A stretch of DNA of 64,000 nt. Origin: Haloquadratum walsbyi J07HQW1. GTDB lineage: Archaea > Halobacteriota > Halobacteria > Halobacteriales > Haloferacaceae. The notes under the pieces were generated by a model. That model made no database searches and was not told where the DNA came from. It saw nothing but the letters and a program-made list of their open reading frames with translations. Positions 28,332-38,864 of the stretch are shown piece after piece; the stretch's first letter is position 1, and each line of letters begins with the position of its first letter. The stretch spans positions 1,601,164 through 1,665,163 of the forward strand of contig KE356560.1 in assembly GCA_000415965.1 (NCBI GenBank). The letters are read 5' to 3'. Made by a program: the position numbers and the translations under genes.

Positions 28332-29306
28332 ATGACGATGGATAAATTTTCAATAGAGGAGGCAGGCTCACATATTGAGCGTATCATTGATGAAATCAGC
28401 AGTGCAGTCATTGCTGATCGCTCGTTTTTAAACACAATTATCACCGGATTACTCGCTCGTGGTCACGTATTAGTTGAAGACGTGCCTGGGACTGGAAAAA
28501 CACTTACCGCAATTGCGTTGGCAGACGCGTTCGGGCTTGAATATAACCGAATTCAATTTACCCCTGATCTCCTCCCAAGTGATATCACTGGTACACATAT
28601 TTTTGATGAGCAGACAGGTGAGTTCAGCTTTCAACAGGGACCTCTTTTCGCCAATGTTGTGTTGGCTGATGAGATCAACCGTGCCCCACCGAAGACCCAG
28701 TCTGCATTACTTGAGGCGATGGACGAACAGCAAGTAACTGTCGGCGGTGATACATACTCACTGCCAGAGCCGTTTTTTGTGATCGCAACACAAAATCCGG
28801 TTGAGCAGGAAGGCACGTTCAGCCTTCCTGAGGCTCAACAAGACCGATTCATTGTTAAAACGTCAATCGGATATCCAAGCCGCGAAGGGGAACTTGAGTT
28901 GATCAATCGCCGTAGTAACCGACAACTGACAACCCCCGAGGTTGATGCTGTGATCAATCCTGATCAAGTCGTGACGCTTCGACAAACACCTGAATATGTT
29001 TCAATGCGTCTCAACGTTCGTGAGTATCTGGTTGATATCGCTCGTCAGACTCGCAAGGATGACCGCGTTGATATCGGTGTCTCACCACGTGGTATCCAAC
29101 GATTCTACGAGGCTGCACGTGCATCTGCGGTGATTGCTGGACGGTCCTATGTAACACCAGATGATGTCAAAACGATTGCCTCAGCAGTTATCACACATCG
29201 ACTCGTCTTAACCTCAGAGGCCACAATTCGAGATATCAAGCCCAAGGCAGTCACTCACTCTGTGCTCGATGCTGTTGACGTCCCTGCTGCGCAGGGCATG
29301 AAGTAG
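28332..29306 (+). CDS. MoxR-type AAA+ ATPase
   Basis: The 324-residue protein has Walker A in VLVEDVPGTGKTLTAIALAD (about residue 55), RIQFTPDLLPSDITG after it, Walker B in NVVLADEINRAPPKTQSALL (about 112), sensor 1 in FFVIATQNPVEQEGTFSLPE and sensor 2 in VSPRGIQRF. MoxR ATPases act as chaperones that mature or remodel partner complexes and are usually co-encoded with DUF58 and von Willebrand-type proteins. Here the partners lie on the opposite strand and convergent, not in the same transcript. The ATG at 28332 is used. Confidence 0.9.
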   Translation: MTMDKFSIEEAGSHIERIIDEISSAVIADRSFLNTIITGLLARGHVLVEDVPGTGKTLTAIALADAFGLEYNRIQFTPDLLPSDITGTHIFDEQTGEFSFQQGPLFANVVLADEINRAPPKTQSALLEAMDEQQVTVGGDTYSLPEPFFVIATQNPVEQEGTFSLPEAQQDRFIVKTSIGYPSREGELELINRRSNRQLTTPEVDAVINPDQVVTLRQTPEYVSMRLNVREYLVDIARQTRKDDRVDIGVSPRGIQRFYEAARASAVIAGRSYVTPDDVKTIASAVITHRLVLTSEATIRDIKPKAVTHSVLDAVDVPAAQGMK

Positions 29307-29430
29307 GATCTGTTGAGACACCCTTAGCAGACAGTTCATCATCGGATTCGTATTATTGGTGAGTAAATGGAAGGAGAGTCCTCCGGCTCATAGACACTCC
29401 AGCGAATATTCAGCGGTGAGTTATTCGTGT

Positions 29431-30987
29431 CTATCCCCGCAATATTGTCAGGAAGATCAACACCGCTGGCACAATAAGGAGTACCCCAGTGAGCGCACCC
29501 TCCTGAGAGACAGATAGACTCATTACGGTTGACTGAAGACCCCATGCAATACCAACCCCAAGTAGTGCAACGGCGATTGTATTAAGACTGTGAAGTATCG
29601 TTACGCGAGTGCCACCGCGCGCTCCGAGTTCAGATTGGGCTGTGACTCCGTGGCTACTCGAATCCCATGCAATAATTGCGAGTGCAACACCGCTGAAGAC
29701 GATTAACGGAGCCTGATCAAAGATTCCAATAAGTAGACTACTCCCAATGAGCCCCGTCCCGGCGATTGCTCCGCCAGTCGCATGAGATGGAAGATATCCA
29801 ATCACTTCCAAAATAGCACTTCCAAAGAGCACGACTCCCAGTGCAAATAATGCAATCTCAACATAGATGAGTACTATCCCAACTGGTGAGATAAGCTGTA
29901 TGTATTCCGCTATTTGTGGTTGAATCGCACTCGGCAGTGCTGAAAGAACAGATTGAATTTCTGTACTCAGTATCAACGCGACGATGATCACCACACTGAC
30001 GCCGATTGATACTGGGGCAATCGACTGTGCTATACCCATGATGTTTCCACTCAATTGTTGAATAATATATACTAGAATAATAACACTGCTGCAGAGACAA
30101 ATAACTGTAATCAAAAACACACGGAATCCAGACGAGACGGAAAATTCAATCAACAGCGCGAGGGGTGGAATACGTCTAATAAGTATTGCTAACCAACCAG
30201 TCTGTGCTGCTACGATACTGAGAAGACTGAGCACAATGCTGAAAACCGCAAATTGTGATAAAACTGTCTGAGATTGCGTCAGTATCGTCTGAAGTCGGTC
30301 ACGTCGTGATCGAGAGGCAATTTCGACTATCGGCACCGTTTGAGTGACCTCACTTATCAGAAATGCCGCGATTGTCGTTTCAAACCCGGTAATAAACAGA
30401 CCAACAGAAAGTGATCTCGGGTCAATAAGAAGTTCACCAACTACTCCAAGCGGCAGTATCGGTAGTGATGTCTCACTCAGTAAATTGAATCGCAACAGTA
30501 GAAGTCCAGTCGTTACCGCACCCACGGATAGTTCGACAACTGCTGTTTGCTTCCAGAGATTGAGCAAGACACCGTCAGTCGGTCCGTCACGAGGAGTCAT
30601 GATCGCCCCATAGATACCAGTCCCAATACCAAGCGTCACACCAATATACATGATGAGACGCCCAAGAAGCCTCTCAACGGGTTGTTCGGTGCCTCCGAAA
30701 AAAAGCACTGGAAGGGTACCACTCTCAACTGCTGCCACGCCGAGACTGGCGACCCCACAGGCTGCGCTCACCGGGAGTAATACTGTAGTTACCCCTGTCA
30801 ATACTGTCGAATCAGAGTTCTGTTGTTCTGTGATGGTGACAAATCCAAGTGTCCCACCCGCAAGTATGCTGAGTGCGACACTGCTTCGTGCACCAATCTG
30901 GTATATGAAAAGAATCACCGCGATGAGGACTGCCGTGGCAGTGATAACACTCGCGACTCGGGTCGTTCCTGACCCCTCACCTGTCAT
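29431..30987 (-). CDS. Multi-spanning membrane protein of MoxR/DUF58 cluster
   Basis: The 518-residue product is almost wholly hydrophobic, with about 13 likely spans starting at VASVITATAVLIAVILFIYQ and ending at GVLLIVPAVLIFLTILRG. Short polar loops such as RSRRDRLQTILTQSQ lie between spans. It overlaps the DUF58 gene by four bases (ATGA), so it is the last gene of that operon. Comparable membrane proteins occupy this position in haloarchaeal MoxR clusters and have no known role. No transporter signature is visible. Confidence 0.7.
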   Translation of the reverse strand: MTGEGSGTTRVASVITATAVLIAVILFIYQIGARSSVALSILAGGTLGFVTITEQQNSDSTVLTGVTTVLLPVSAACGVASLGVAAVESGTLPVLFFGGTEQPVERLLGRLIMYIGVTLGIGTGIYGAIMTPRDGPTDGVLLNLWKQTAVVELSVGAVTTGLLLLRFNLLSETSLPILPLGVVGELLIDPRSLSVGLFITGFETTIAAFLISEVTQTVPIVEIASRSRRDRLQTILTQSQTVLSQFAVFSIVLSLLSIVAAQTGWLAILIRRIPPLALLIEFSVSSGFRVFLITVICLCSSVIILVYIIQQLSGNIMGIAQSIAPVSIGVSVVIIVALILSTEIQSVLSALPSAIQPQIAEYIQLISPVGIVLIYVEIALFALGVVLFGSAILEVIGYLPSHATGGAIAGTGLIGSSLLIGIFDQAPLIVFSGVALAIIAWDSSSHGVTAQSELGARGGTRVTILHSLNTIAVALLGVGIAWGLQSTVMSLSVSQEGALTGVLLIVPAVLIFLTILRG

Positions 30988-32324
30988 TGCGAGTTGATAT
31001 CCCTCAACGCTCGTGAGAGAGCTATTGGAAGTGTCTCATTGCGTTTCCAGTCAACAATCGTCCCGCCAAGTCTGCGTATTCTGAATAGCCGATCGGCGCG
31101 GTTGAGATGAGCAATACGTCCACCAATATCGCTATTTGATATCTGTGGAGAGAGAACTGTCAATTCATGCCCATCGGCTCGGATCGATTGAGCGATCGAA
31201 ACAGCTGTATCGTCTAATGCAGGAGTACAGAATAACACCTGCTCATTGCTGTTTAGACGTGATAGAAGCCGATGCTGATCAACGATGCCACCATCTCCAG
31301 CAAGCGCTGATGCGTCAGTGTCAGTGCGAGTCATCATCTCGTCGCTTCCTGTTGCGGCCGCATTACAGATCATAGCCGCATGTGTTCCAAAGGCTGTTTC
31401 CTCATCAGTCGACGCGTATGCCGGTGGTGGGTCTGACCGAACTGGGTCGGGGGTCCCAAGGGCTATGATTGTGAGAGTATGTCCCTCATCAAGAAGAACG
31501 CTTACGCTTAGTGTTGCAGCGTATGCACAAAGAGTTGCGCCCGTCGGAAGTGAGGGCTGTGAGCTTACATGTGCGGATGCACGGCTATCAATGATAATCG
31601 CAATCCGGATTGCCCGTTGCTCGTGATACTCAATTGTCGAAAGCTGACCTGTCTTCGCGTACTGATTCCAATTAATGCGCCCGATTGGGTCGCCTGCTTG
31701 ATACTCGCGGGTTGCATAAAATTCAATCCCAGAACCTCCGGTTTCTGTCGTAACTGGACCAGTGACGTTCATTGTTTGCTTAGAAAGTGGAATATCATCG
31801 ACACCCACACGAGATTCAAGACTGCTCTGTCCACTTGGCGCAATTTTTGACTCAATCATGATTGTTCCACTTCTATTCCGCGCGCGAACTTGGACTGGGT
31901 CGAACTCATATGTCCCTCGATTAGTGTTCACCGAGTAGTTCACTGTCAGTTTTTGTCCTGCTCGAAGGATTGCACTTGCACGTGGGTCCCCCCCAATAGT
32001 GCCCAACTCTGTTGGGACGCCATCAGCAATCCGGAGATCAGGAATTGTCGAGTCGCCCGTATTCATGATGGTGAGCGTCACCGATACCGGTTGCCCTGGA
32101 AGCGGAGCTTCCGGAGAGAGTTCTCGTTCAACAGAGAGTCGATTTGTGAGTGATGGTTCGGTCGCGAGTGCATCCTGTAATACAAACAGCAGTGGCACAA
32201 TTGCTGCAATAAGAAGCGTCCGTGAGCCAGTTCCAATACCACAAGCGGTAAGAGCGGCTGTGACTGCGAGAAGACTTCGATACCGATGTCGATGGACCTG
32301 CTGGATCATAGTCATATTTACCAT
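30984..32324 (-). CDS. DUF58 protein with membrane anchor
   Basis: The 446-residue product has two N-terminal spans (about residues 13-48, including IAAIVPLLFVL). A CARDB-like strand region follows (PVSVTLTIMNTGDSTIPDLR), then the DUF58 core GSGIEFYATREYQAGDPIGR with INWNQYAKTGQLSTIEYHEQ, and a von Willebrand-like part starting IAIIIDSRAS with a DxS-type metal-site residue set. DUF58 proteins are the usual clients of MoxR ATPases. Its ATG overlaps the previous stop by one base and its own stop overlaps the next gene, so translation is coupled. Confidence 0.85.
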   Translation of the reverse strand: MVNMTMIQQVHRHRYRSLLAVTAALTACGIGTGSRTLLIAAIVPLLFVLQDALATEPSLTNRLSVERELSPEAPLPGQPVSVTLTIMNTGDSTIPDLRIADGVPTELGTIGGDPRASAILRAGQKLTVNYSVNTNRGTYEFDPVQVRARNRSGTIMIESKIAPSGQSSLESRVGVDDIPLSKQTMNVTGPVTTETGGSGIEFYATREYQAGDPIGRINWNQYAKTGQLSTIEYHEQRAIRIAIIIDSRASAHVSSQPSLPTGATLCAYAATLSVSVLLDEGHTLTIIALGTPDPVRSDPPPAYASTDEETAFGTHAAMICNAAATGSDEMMTRTDTDASALAGDGGIVDQHRLLSRLNSNEQVLFCTPALDDTAVSIAQSIRADGHELTVLSPQISNSDIGGRIAHLNRADRLFRIRRLGGTIVDWKRNETLPIALSRALRDINSQ

Positions 32325-33043
32325 CACTCGCTCTCTGCTGATTGCGAATCAGCGATGTAAGAGGAGGTGTTCTCCGGATGCTGAATGTGTGATTTGGTGC
32401 GTGTCGGTGGGTCGTATTGTATGTCATATGCCGCATATTTTGACTCGATTGCGCGGAGTGTCCGGCGGACGCGCACCTCGTATGCAGCCCCTGGATATAG
32501 CCATGCATGAAGCCGATGTCGAAGCGGATAATCAATCCTCGGTGAGTCCGTTACAAATGCGGCTGCATATTGATCACTTGTCCACTGACCAGCTTCAACA
32601 TACCTACGTGCTGTCTCTCTTGTCTCAAGCTTATGAGTGTATAAATCGATAATTGACTCTTTGAGTTCAGCTCTGAGTGCCGTCGTGTTTGAGTCGGTCG
32701 CATCCGAGTTTTCGGTCCGCTGTCGATTGAATTTCGTGGTTAATTGCTTTCCTGCGATAGCGACATCTCGTGTCACCGTATGAGGATCTGCTTCTGGGAA
32801 TGGGTCATCGATGGTCGTTGCCCGCCGAATCCATAAACTCATAAACGCATATATACCAATGATTATTCCAGTCATTGATAATAGCGCGCGTGCGCTCAGT
32901 TGGTTTGTCATTACCTGAAGTGACTGTCGGAGAATCCCCGGCAGACGCCCAGGTGTATATGTCACACCGAGCGCAAAAATGAGTATACATACCGCAACCA
33001 ATGCGGCAATCCATCGACCTATACGCTGACCTGAAATTTTCAT
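32324..33043 (-). CDS. Two-span membrane protein of MoxR/DUF58 cluster
   Basis: The 239-residue protein has two hydrophobic segments, about residues 10-30 (IGRWIAALVAVCILIFALGV) and 50-70 (ARALLSMTGIIIGIYAFMSL), then a soluble acidic helical domain (ALRAELKESIIDLYTHKLET, WTSDQYAAAFVTDSPRIDY). This layout is typical of the small protein between transglutaminase and DUF58 genes in haloarchaea. It overlaps both neighbours. Function unknown, likely a structural subunit of the same membrane assembly. Confidence 0.72.
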   Translation of the reverse strand: MKISGQRIGRWIAALVAVCILIFALGVTYTPGRLPGILRQSLQVMTNQLSARALLSMTGIIIGIYAFMSLWIRRATTIDDPFPEADPHTVTRDVAIAGKQLTTKFNRQRTENSDATDSNTTALRAELKESIIDLYTHKLETRETARRYVEAGQWTSDQYAAAFVTDSPRIDYPLRHRLHAWLYPGAAYEVRVRRTLRAIESKYAAYDIQYDPPTRTKSHIQHPENTSSYIADSQSAESE

Positions 33044-35951
33044 TTGTCTGTCTTACCCAGTGCACTTCGGATTGTTTGGAATGCATCACGGGCGCTCTCT
33101 AGTTGTGATTCAGTTGTACTTTCCACTCCGTACTCTGCTTTGCGATACATCTGTGTTAAAATGGTAACTGGTTTCGACGGAACTCCCTGCTCAATAGCGT
33201 ATGTCGCTACTTCTCTCGGTGTTTTCGTACGCAGTCGGGATGGGCCAACAGCACGTGTAAACACATACCAGAGTTTTCGGATGATTGACTGTGCGTCCGC
33301 TGTCTCCACATCGGATTCAGATGAGCTTGAGATCCCTTCCTCACTCTGTGGCATTTGATCTTGATTCCGATTTCGTAGCGCTCTCATAAGTGATCGAAGC
33401 CACTGATAAACGATAGAGGCAATCTGGCGTGGACTCAGCAGTCTCATATCAGTCAATCTATCCAAGGAAAGATGACCACGAGGTGCGAGTATGAATTTTC
33501 TGAGTTGCATCGAGAGCTGTCGGAACCAACTCCATACATGATCAATACCGAGAGTCAGTCTGACAAACATATCGGTCACGAGCATCGGAGTCTGTGTCAA
33601 TGTCGTGTGAATGCGTATGATGATTATCCTGATTGTGTCTCGATTGCGGTAGATGAACATGATTCCGGCTACAGCGAAAAGGAGTATACCAAGAATAATC
33701 CCTGCAGTGGTTCGATACAGTCCTGAGATTGTTTGCTGTGCCCTCGTGTTATCCGGTCCAACCACGGTTATCGATGCTGATTGCTGCAATGGGATTGTTG
33801 CATCGACTGTTCCGTTCGGACCAGTCTGTCCGACTGCTGACCCAGAAAGGGTTACGGTGGCATTCGACACCGGCGTGTTCGACTGCGTGATAATAATTCC
33901 TGCGTTGGTTAGTGGGACCAACACGCCAAACTGCGGTGTGACAGTGATATTTATTGAGGAGGTGTTATCTTGAGATGATGTGACTGGTGTTGGTGCTGGC
34001 GTCGACGTTCGACGTTGGGGGTAGTGTTGATGCTGAATCTTGTGTCTGTGTCGGCTTCGACACCGATGATGCATTCAGAACACGAATTGTCGCCGTTCCT
34101 GATGCCGCTTGTCGTGTCATGCTGATTGAGTGCGTTCCGGTGGTGACGTCATCAAGGACAAGGGTGAATTCTCCTGAGTTGTTAGTATATCCTCTGATAT
34201 CTCCGTCCACTGTAACGGTCCCATTCTGAACTGGGACTCCACGAATCGATGTCGAAACCACTACAGACTTTCCACGGACTGTTGAAGCCGGTTACATCAA
34301 CCGAGACGTTTGTCTCACTCTGACATTTGAGGGCTGTTTCACTTTGGATCGAACACCCTGAGTCGTTAGTCGATCTGAGTGGTTCATTCGACACTGATAG
34401 CTTATATTGCCGTGACGACCCCCTCAGTCGAGGGATCTCCCCGACTGCCGGGAGGGACATGTCCTCAACCGTTGCGACCGTCTGCTCGTTGAGATACTTA
34501 CCCTGATCACCCGGTGGGCGTGCACTGACCGTGACAGTATTAGCGTATGGTAATTGTGTTGTGATAGTTCCAGTTGCGTCTGTCCATCCAACGCGTTCTG
34601 TGTTGACACGGACTGGAGCACCAGTTACTGGGTTGGTGTTTTTTTCAACTGAAATATCGACAGTTGCACCTGCGACCACTGTTCGATTGAGCGTAATGTT
34701 GTATGGTGGCTGTGGATTCTGAATTGGGAGATCCCCGGGTGGAGTTGGATCAAACCGAATCCATCCAACATCGGGGAAATACACCTCAACCCATGCGTGA
34801 CCAGTGTCGCTCGTGATTAGATAGCGATCTTCAGCAACCTGTGTGCCGCCTTTAAATCCTACCACATAGCGGGCAGGAATATCTTGTGAGCGAAGCATGA
34901 CAGTCATTGCTGTTGCAAAGTACTGACAATATCCTTGATTCATCTCGAAGAGAAATTCATCAACAATTGGTCTGCCACGTTCATGTGACGCATTCAATGA
35001 ATACGCCTTTGAGTCTTCTAACCATCGCTCGATCACAGTCGCTGTCTCATAGGGCGTTTCAGCATCTGAGGTAATATTCTCAGTCAATGATGTAACCCGT
35101 GATGGTGTGTCCTCAGGTATCTGTGTATACTGTCGAGACAACTCATTTGGATACCCGTTCCCGGCGTCGGTTAGTATGTCAGGGTCGCGAGGCGGTGCTG
35201 CACTTTGTGCTGTATAAGTAGTCTCTCTCGGTAATGTTTGAGATGTCTCAAGTGTCCCTGCCGTTGAGATCTGCATCTCTGTTGAGCTATCCTGAATATT
35301 GACAGTCTCAAGTTGCCATAATACCGGCAACGACGAGGTTTCTTGCAGTGACGTCACCTCATATGTTGTTGTCTGCTGTTCGATTGTCCGCTCATTGTTT
35401 GGTATCGCTCCTGTATATGACTGTGATTCTGTCTTCGAAACCCATGTTGATCCCGTATATGTTGTATATACAGACTGTCGCCAGTAGCCCGTCCGAGGAG
35501 ATTCAACTGTGAATACTGGTATTTTTGAAATTTTTCCCGAACGGGGTCGCGTTGATCCAATAGCCATCGACGCAGGTGGCTGATCGAGTGTGCTCGCCTC
35601 CGGGGATCCATATCCTGACCGAGTTGATTGAGCTGTCTTTCGCGATGACTCTGATTGTGATTGGGGGTCTGCAGTCGGTGGGACTGTCTGCCCTGAATCG
35701 GATTCCCTCGAAGTGCTTTCGGGATTCAGACGAGATGAGGAGATATCTCGTGTTGCAGTATCGAAACGATCAGGAGTATCCCCAATGGAACGAGGATCTG
35801 AGAGTACCCCTCCATCGACTGGTGGAAGAATTATTGCAGTAATAATGAGTGCACAGACACTGATGACGACGAATAACCCCTCAGGAATCACTCGATTGTC
35901 AGCATCATCAGTATCGTCATCATCAGTATCGTCAGAACCCACCGATGCCAT
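33040..35951 (-). pseudogene. Transglutaminase-like/DUF4129 membrane protein with two frameshifts
   Basis: One gene of about 970 codons is read in three successive frames. Frame one (from ATG 35951) has an N-terminal span (GLFVVISVCALIITAIILPP) and a transglutaminase core with Cys in EMNQGYCQYFATAMTVML, and His and Asp in TSDTGHAWVEVYFPDVGW and FDPTPPG. It then has two Ig-like repeats up to VSVDVTGFN near 34290. Frame two resumes TVRGKSVVVSTSIRGVPVQN and ends near 34010. Frame three resumes TPAPTPVTSSQDNTSS, has a second membrane span (TTAGIILGILLFAVAGIMFI) and the DUF4129 tail with PREVATYAIEQG ending at 33040. The next gene overlaps its stop. If the shifts are real the operon has lost its lead enzyme. 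Confidence 0.82.
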
Positions 35952-36052
35952 ACAATATATTATGTGTTTCATTTTCGGGCATTTATGTCATTCCTTCAGC
36001 AGCACCCTCACTCTGTGAGCACTCATAGCTCACATTGTCCACCTGGAGGGAA

Positions 36053-37984
36053 TCACTTCGAGAAAGCATCCTCGCCCGGAACGATACTTAGGGTGGCGCG
36101 AACGCCGCGATGATCGGATTCAGTGGTCGTTCCAAAGGTCGAGGCAGTTTGAACGGTCAGTCCACGGACAAACACATAATCAATTCGTCGAGAAGGGGTT
36201 GGTGTTGCAAACGTCTTTCCGTCACGTTGACCAGCTTCATCCCAGGCATCGGTAAATGACTGAGTCATTAATCTAATTGGTCGCTCAGTCGGTGTGGCAT
36301 TGAAATCACCAAGCACAACCGCAGGGTCGATTCCATCGAGAAAATGCTGGATTTCTGTAGTTTGTCGGACACGAATCTGCCCAGTTGTATCGAGATGAGC
36401 AACGACAATCGAAAGTGGTCCCCGAGGATGATCAACGACTGCATACAGTGCATCACGAGGGGGACCGTCTGTCTGAGGAAGTGAGATTGTCTGTGTTTGA
36501 GTAATCGGCCAGACCGAGAGCAACGCAACACCGTATCCTTCAGTACTCGTTGGCGGCGCAATAGCGTAGTGATATTCAAGTTGTGCCGCAAGCCATCGGA
36601 CACCATGGGTGTGACCGGTAGTCAATCGTGTTCCAGTTGTCTCTTGTAACCCGATGAGTCCAACACGCTGTGCCCGGAGTACATTAGCAACTGATTCAAG
36701 ATTGTATGTCCCTGTAGAATCGAAATAGCGATGAATATTGTATGTTGCCACATGAAGGTCACTCTCAGTTGTGGTGTCTGTCTGTGGGGCTGAGTCCCAT
36801 GCGGCGAGACTGCTGATACTCCCGGTTGCAAGGTAAGCAAGTATGCTTCGTCTGGTTTGAATGTAACCGGTGGTGGAAGGATCTGAATCAGAACGGAGAG
36901 TTCGGAGACTGACTATGAAGCCACTCAAGGCGACGAATGCAGCCAACCCGATGATAAAGATTGGTGCCTTATTCATAAGAAATACTCCGCCCGGGACAAA
37001 CGCAGCATTGACCGCGAAAACGAACCCAAATAATATGACGACACAAATACCCTGAACGCATGCAGTAACGAATCCAACATGCCATGCGTTTATCTGAATG
37101 TGACTGTGTTTGTATCTCTGTCCGCCCGCGCTGGCAAGAACAGGGACTGAAATAGTGGCGAGGATGATCCCGACAATTCCAAACGTTCCGCCGATAACAA
37201 TCCCAGACATGCCAATAATTGCGGTTACACATCCGAGACTGGTCTTTCGAAATAATGAGAGAGTGTGACCGGAAATAAATAATGTCCCTCCTGTGAGACC
37301 AACAACCGAAGACACAACCGCGGAAAAATATGGATAGCTAGCCCACCGTGCTGATGCAACGGGTGCGGCAAGCCATGCGCTCGTTAAAACGAGAACACCC
37401 GCAAGCGGTGCAAAAGACGGGAGCACCGTCAGGGCAGCAAATTTGTTCGTCGTCTCATCAGCCTGTGCAAGCGATATACCGATAAATATGAAGACCATCC
37501 CAGCAATCTCGATACGACCAATCGTTGTCGCATAGAGGCTCACTGCACCGGTGACTGCACGAGTCATTATAATAATGAGGACGCTCAGACCGGTTGCGAC
37601 ACCGATTTGATTTTCAAGTATGGTTGTGTCGACGAATAATAAACTCGTCAGTGAAATGATTGCAACCGCCGCCGCAAGAAGTGAGATGACTGGGTTTGGA
37701 TACAATGAAAGAAAAACACCAGTTGTTGTCAAAGAAATCAAGACCCACTCACGGTGGATCGAGTATGACCGGAGCGTAATTGGTACTGTTATCCCAGTGA
37801 TGAGCGTACATGCGAGCAAGGCTGTTGCATTTGGTCCTGCTGTTGAGAAGTTCAGAACGAATACGCGCGTAATTACTCGCTTTGTCGTAATCATCAGCAG
37901 TGACATACTGAATACCGCGCGGACAAACGGTCGGTCGATTGTAATATCTGGTATGTGATGATAACCGTTGAGTAGATCTCTCAC
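36053..37984 (-). CDS. Membrane protein fused to endonuclease/exonuclease/phosphatase domain
   Basis: The first 380 residues of this 643-residue protein carry about eleven hydrophobic spans (for example ATALLACTLITGITVPITLR and LSVLIIIMTRAVTGAVSLYA). From about residue 396 an EEP-fold domain follows: LHVATYNIHRYFD, VGLIGLQETTGTRL with the metal-binding Glu, SIVVAHLDTTGQ, AVVLGDFNATPTERP and TTESDHRGVRATL with the catalytic Asp-His. The fold covers nucleases and phospholipid or inositol-phosphate hydrolases. Fusion to a polytopic membrane part favours a lipid or surface substrate, but this is inference. It lies upstream of the transglutaminase gene. Confidence 0.8.
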   Translation of the reverse strand: MRDLLNGYHHIPDITIDRPFVRAVFSMSLLMITTKRVITRVFVLNFSTAGPNATALLACTLITGITVPITLRSYSIHREWVLISLTTTGVFLSLYPNPVISLLAAAVAIISLTSLLFVDTTILENQIGVATGLSVLIIIMTRAVTGAVSLYATTIGRIEIAGMVFIFIGISLAQADETTNKFAALTVLPSFAPLAGVLVLTSAWLAAPVASARWASYPYFSAVVSSVVGLTGGTLFISGHTLSLFRKTSLGCVTAIIGMSGIVIGGTFGIVGIILATISVPVLASAGGQRYKHSHIQINAWHVGFVTACVQGICVVILFGFVFAVNAAFVPGGVFLMNKAPIFIIGLAAFVALSGFIVSLRTLRSDSDPSTTGYIQTRRSILAYLATGSISSLAAWDSAPQTDTTTESDLHVATYNIHRYFDSTGTYNLESVANVLRAQRVGLIGLQETTGTRLTTGHTHGVRWLAAQLEYHYAIAPPTSTEGYGVALLSVWPITQTQTISLPQTDGPPRDALYAVVDHPRGPLSIVVAHLDTTGQIRVRQTTEIQHFLDGIDPAVVLGDFNATPTERPIRLMTQSFTDAWDEAGQRDGKTFATPTPSRRIDYVFVRGLTVQTASTFGTTTESDHRGVRATLSIVPGEDAFSK

Positions 37985-38136
37985 GTTACTGTCTGATGAT
38001 CAAATATATTACCTTATCAAAACGACTCATGAAGCGCATCATTTCGATTGCCCACGTTCATACGAGGTCAACACAGATTATCATACTGAAAGGACTGGTA
38101 TTCGAAAACTGTTGATTGATATTTCTCTGGGTCGTT

Positions 38137-38577
38137 TTAATCCCATTCCTGCCGGCGACGTTGATAGATATCATCATCTCGAAGCTGATCGAGATACTGT
38201 TTGTATACCAACGCGATTTCACGCTTTTCATCATCATACCACTCTTGAGCCTCGCGTTCCTCACCATTTTCATATTTCTGCCCACCAGGATATTTTGCAT
38301 ATCGCATCGCACGCGTCCATCCCATTTGGAGGTATTTACGAGCGAGATCCATTCCCGGGAACTCGTCCGCATCGCGATACTCACAGAATTTCTCATAGAT
38401 TGCTTGTGCTCCGTCCTCAGCCGAATCCAGTGTCTTGATTGACCAAAGCGGGAGTAACTCACTTTTATATGGCTCACATTTGAATACATCCTGTTCCCCA
38501 CGACCGATTTCATACTCGTCCGGATTCACACGGAAATTAATGTCATATTCTGGACCATCATCATCATCATCAGACAT
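38137..38577 (-). CDS. DUF4385 protein
   Basis: The 146-residue product matches DUF4385: YEIGRGEQDVFKCEPYKSEL, LPLWSIKTLDSAEDGAQAIY, FPGMDLARKYLQMGWTRAMR and YAKYPGGQKYENGEEREA. The family is found in bacteria, viruses and haloarchaea and has no established function. The Asp-rich N-terminus (MSDDDDDGPEYDINF) is a halophilic feature. It stands alone between the EEP gene and a 290-base spacer. Confidence 0.82.
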   Translation of the reverse strand: MSDDDDDGPEYDINFRVNPDEYEIGRGEQDVFKCEPYKSELLPLWSIKTLDSAEDGAQAIYEKFCEYRDADEFPGMDLARKYLQMGWTRAMRYAKYPGGQKYENGEEREAQEWYDDEKREIALVYKQYLDQLRDDDIYQRRRQEWD

Positions 38578-38864
38578 TATATGAAATCATGAGTGCTCGC
38601 GCGGTTAATACTACGCTTGTCCCGACCCATGCGGTTTGTATCTATATCGCGAGGTGATGAGTTTTCGTGAGTGATGAGAGAACCATATGCGGATGACAAA
38701 CGTGCCTCGCCGATGCAATCGTATGAATAATAATAATAATTATAATAAGAGCAAGAAGATTATCGAATATCATCATCGCCATTATCTGTTCTCAAGAGGA
38801 GGTTCAGCCACAATAGATATGATTTTCTGATGTGCCCTCTGAATATATCTAAGGTTAATATATC

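Noticed and set aside
38700-38760. AT-rich trinucleotide run (ATA/AATA) as a possible origin or regulatory site
   Set aside because: It is short, has no repeated origin-type boxes, and is ordinary for this AT-rich spacer.
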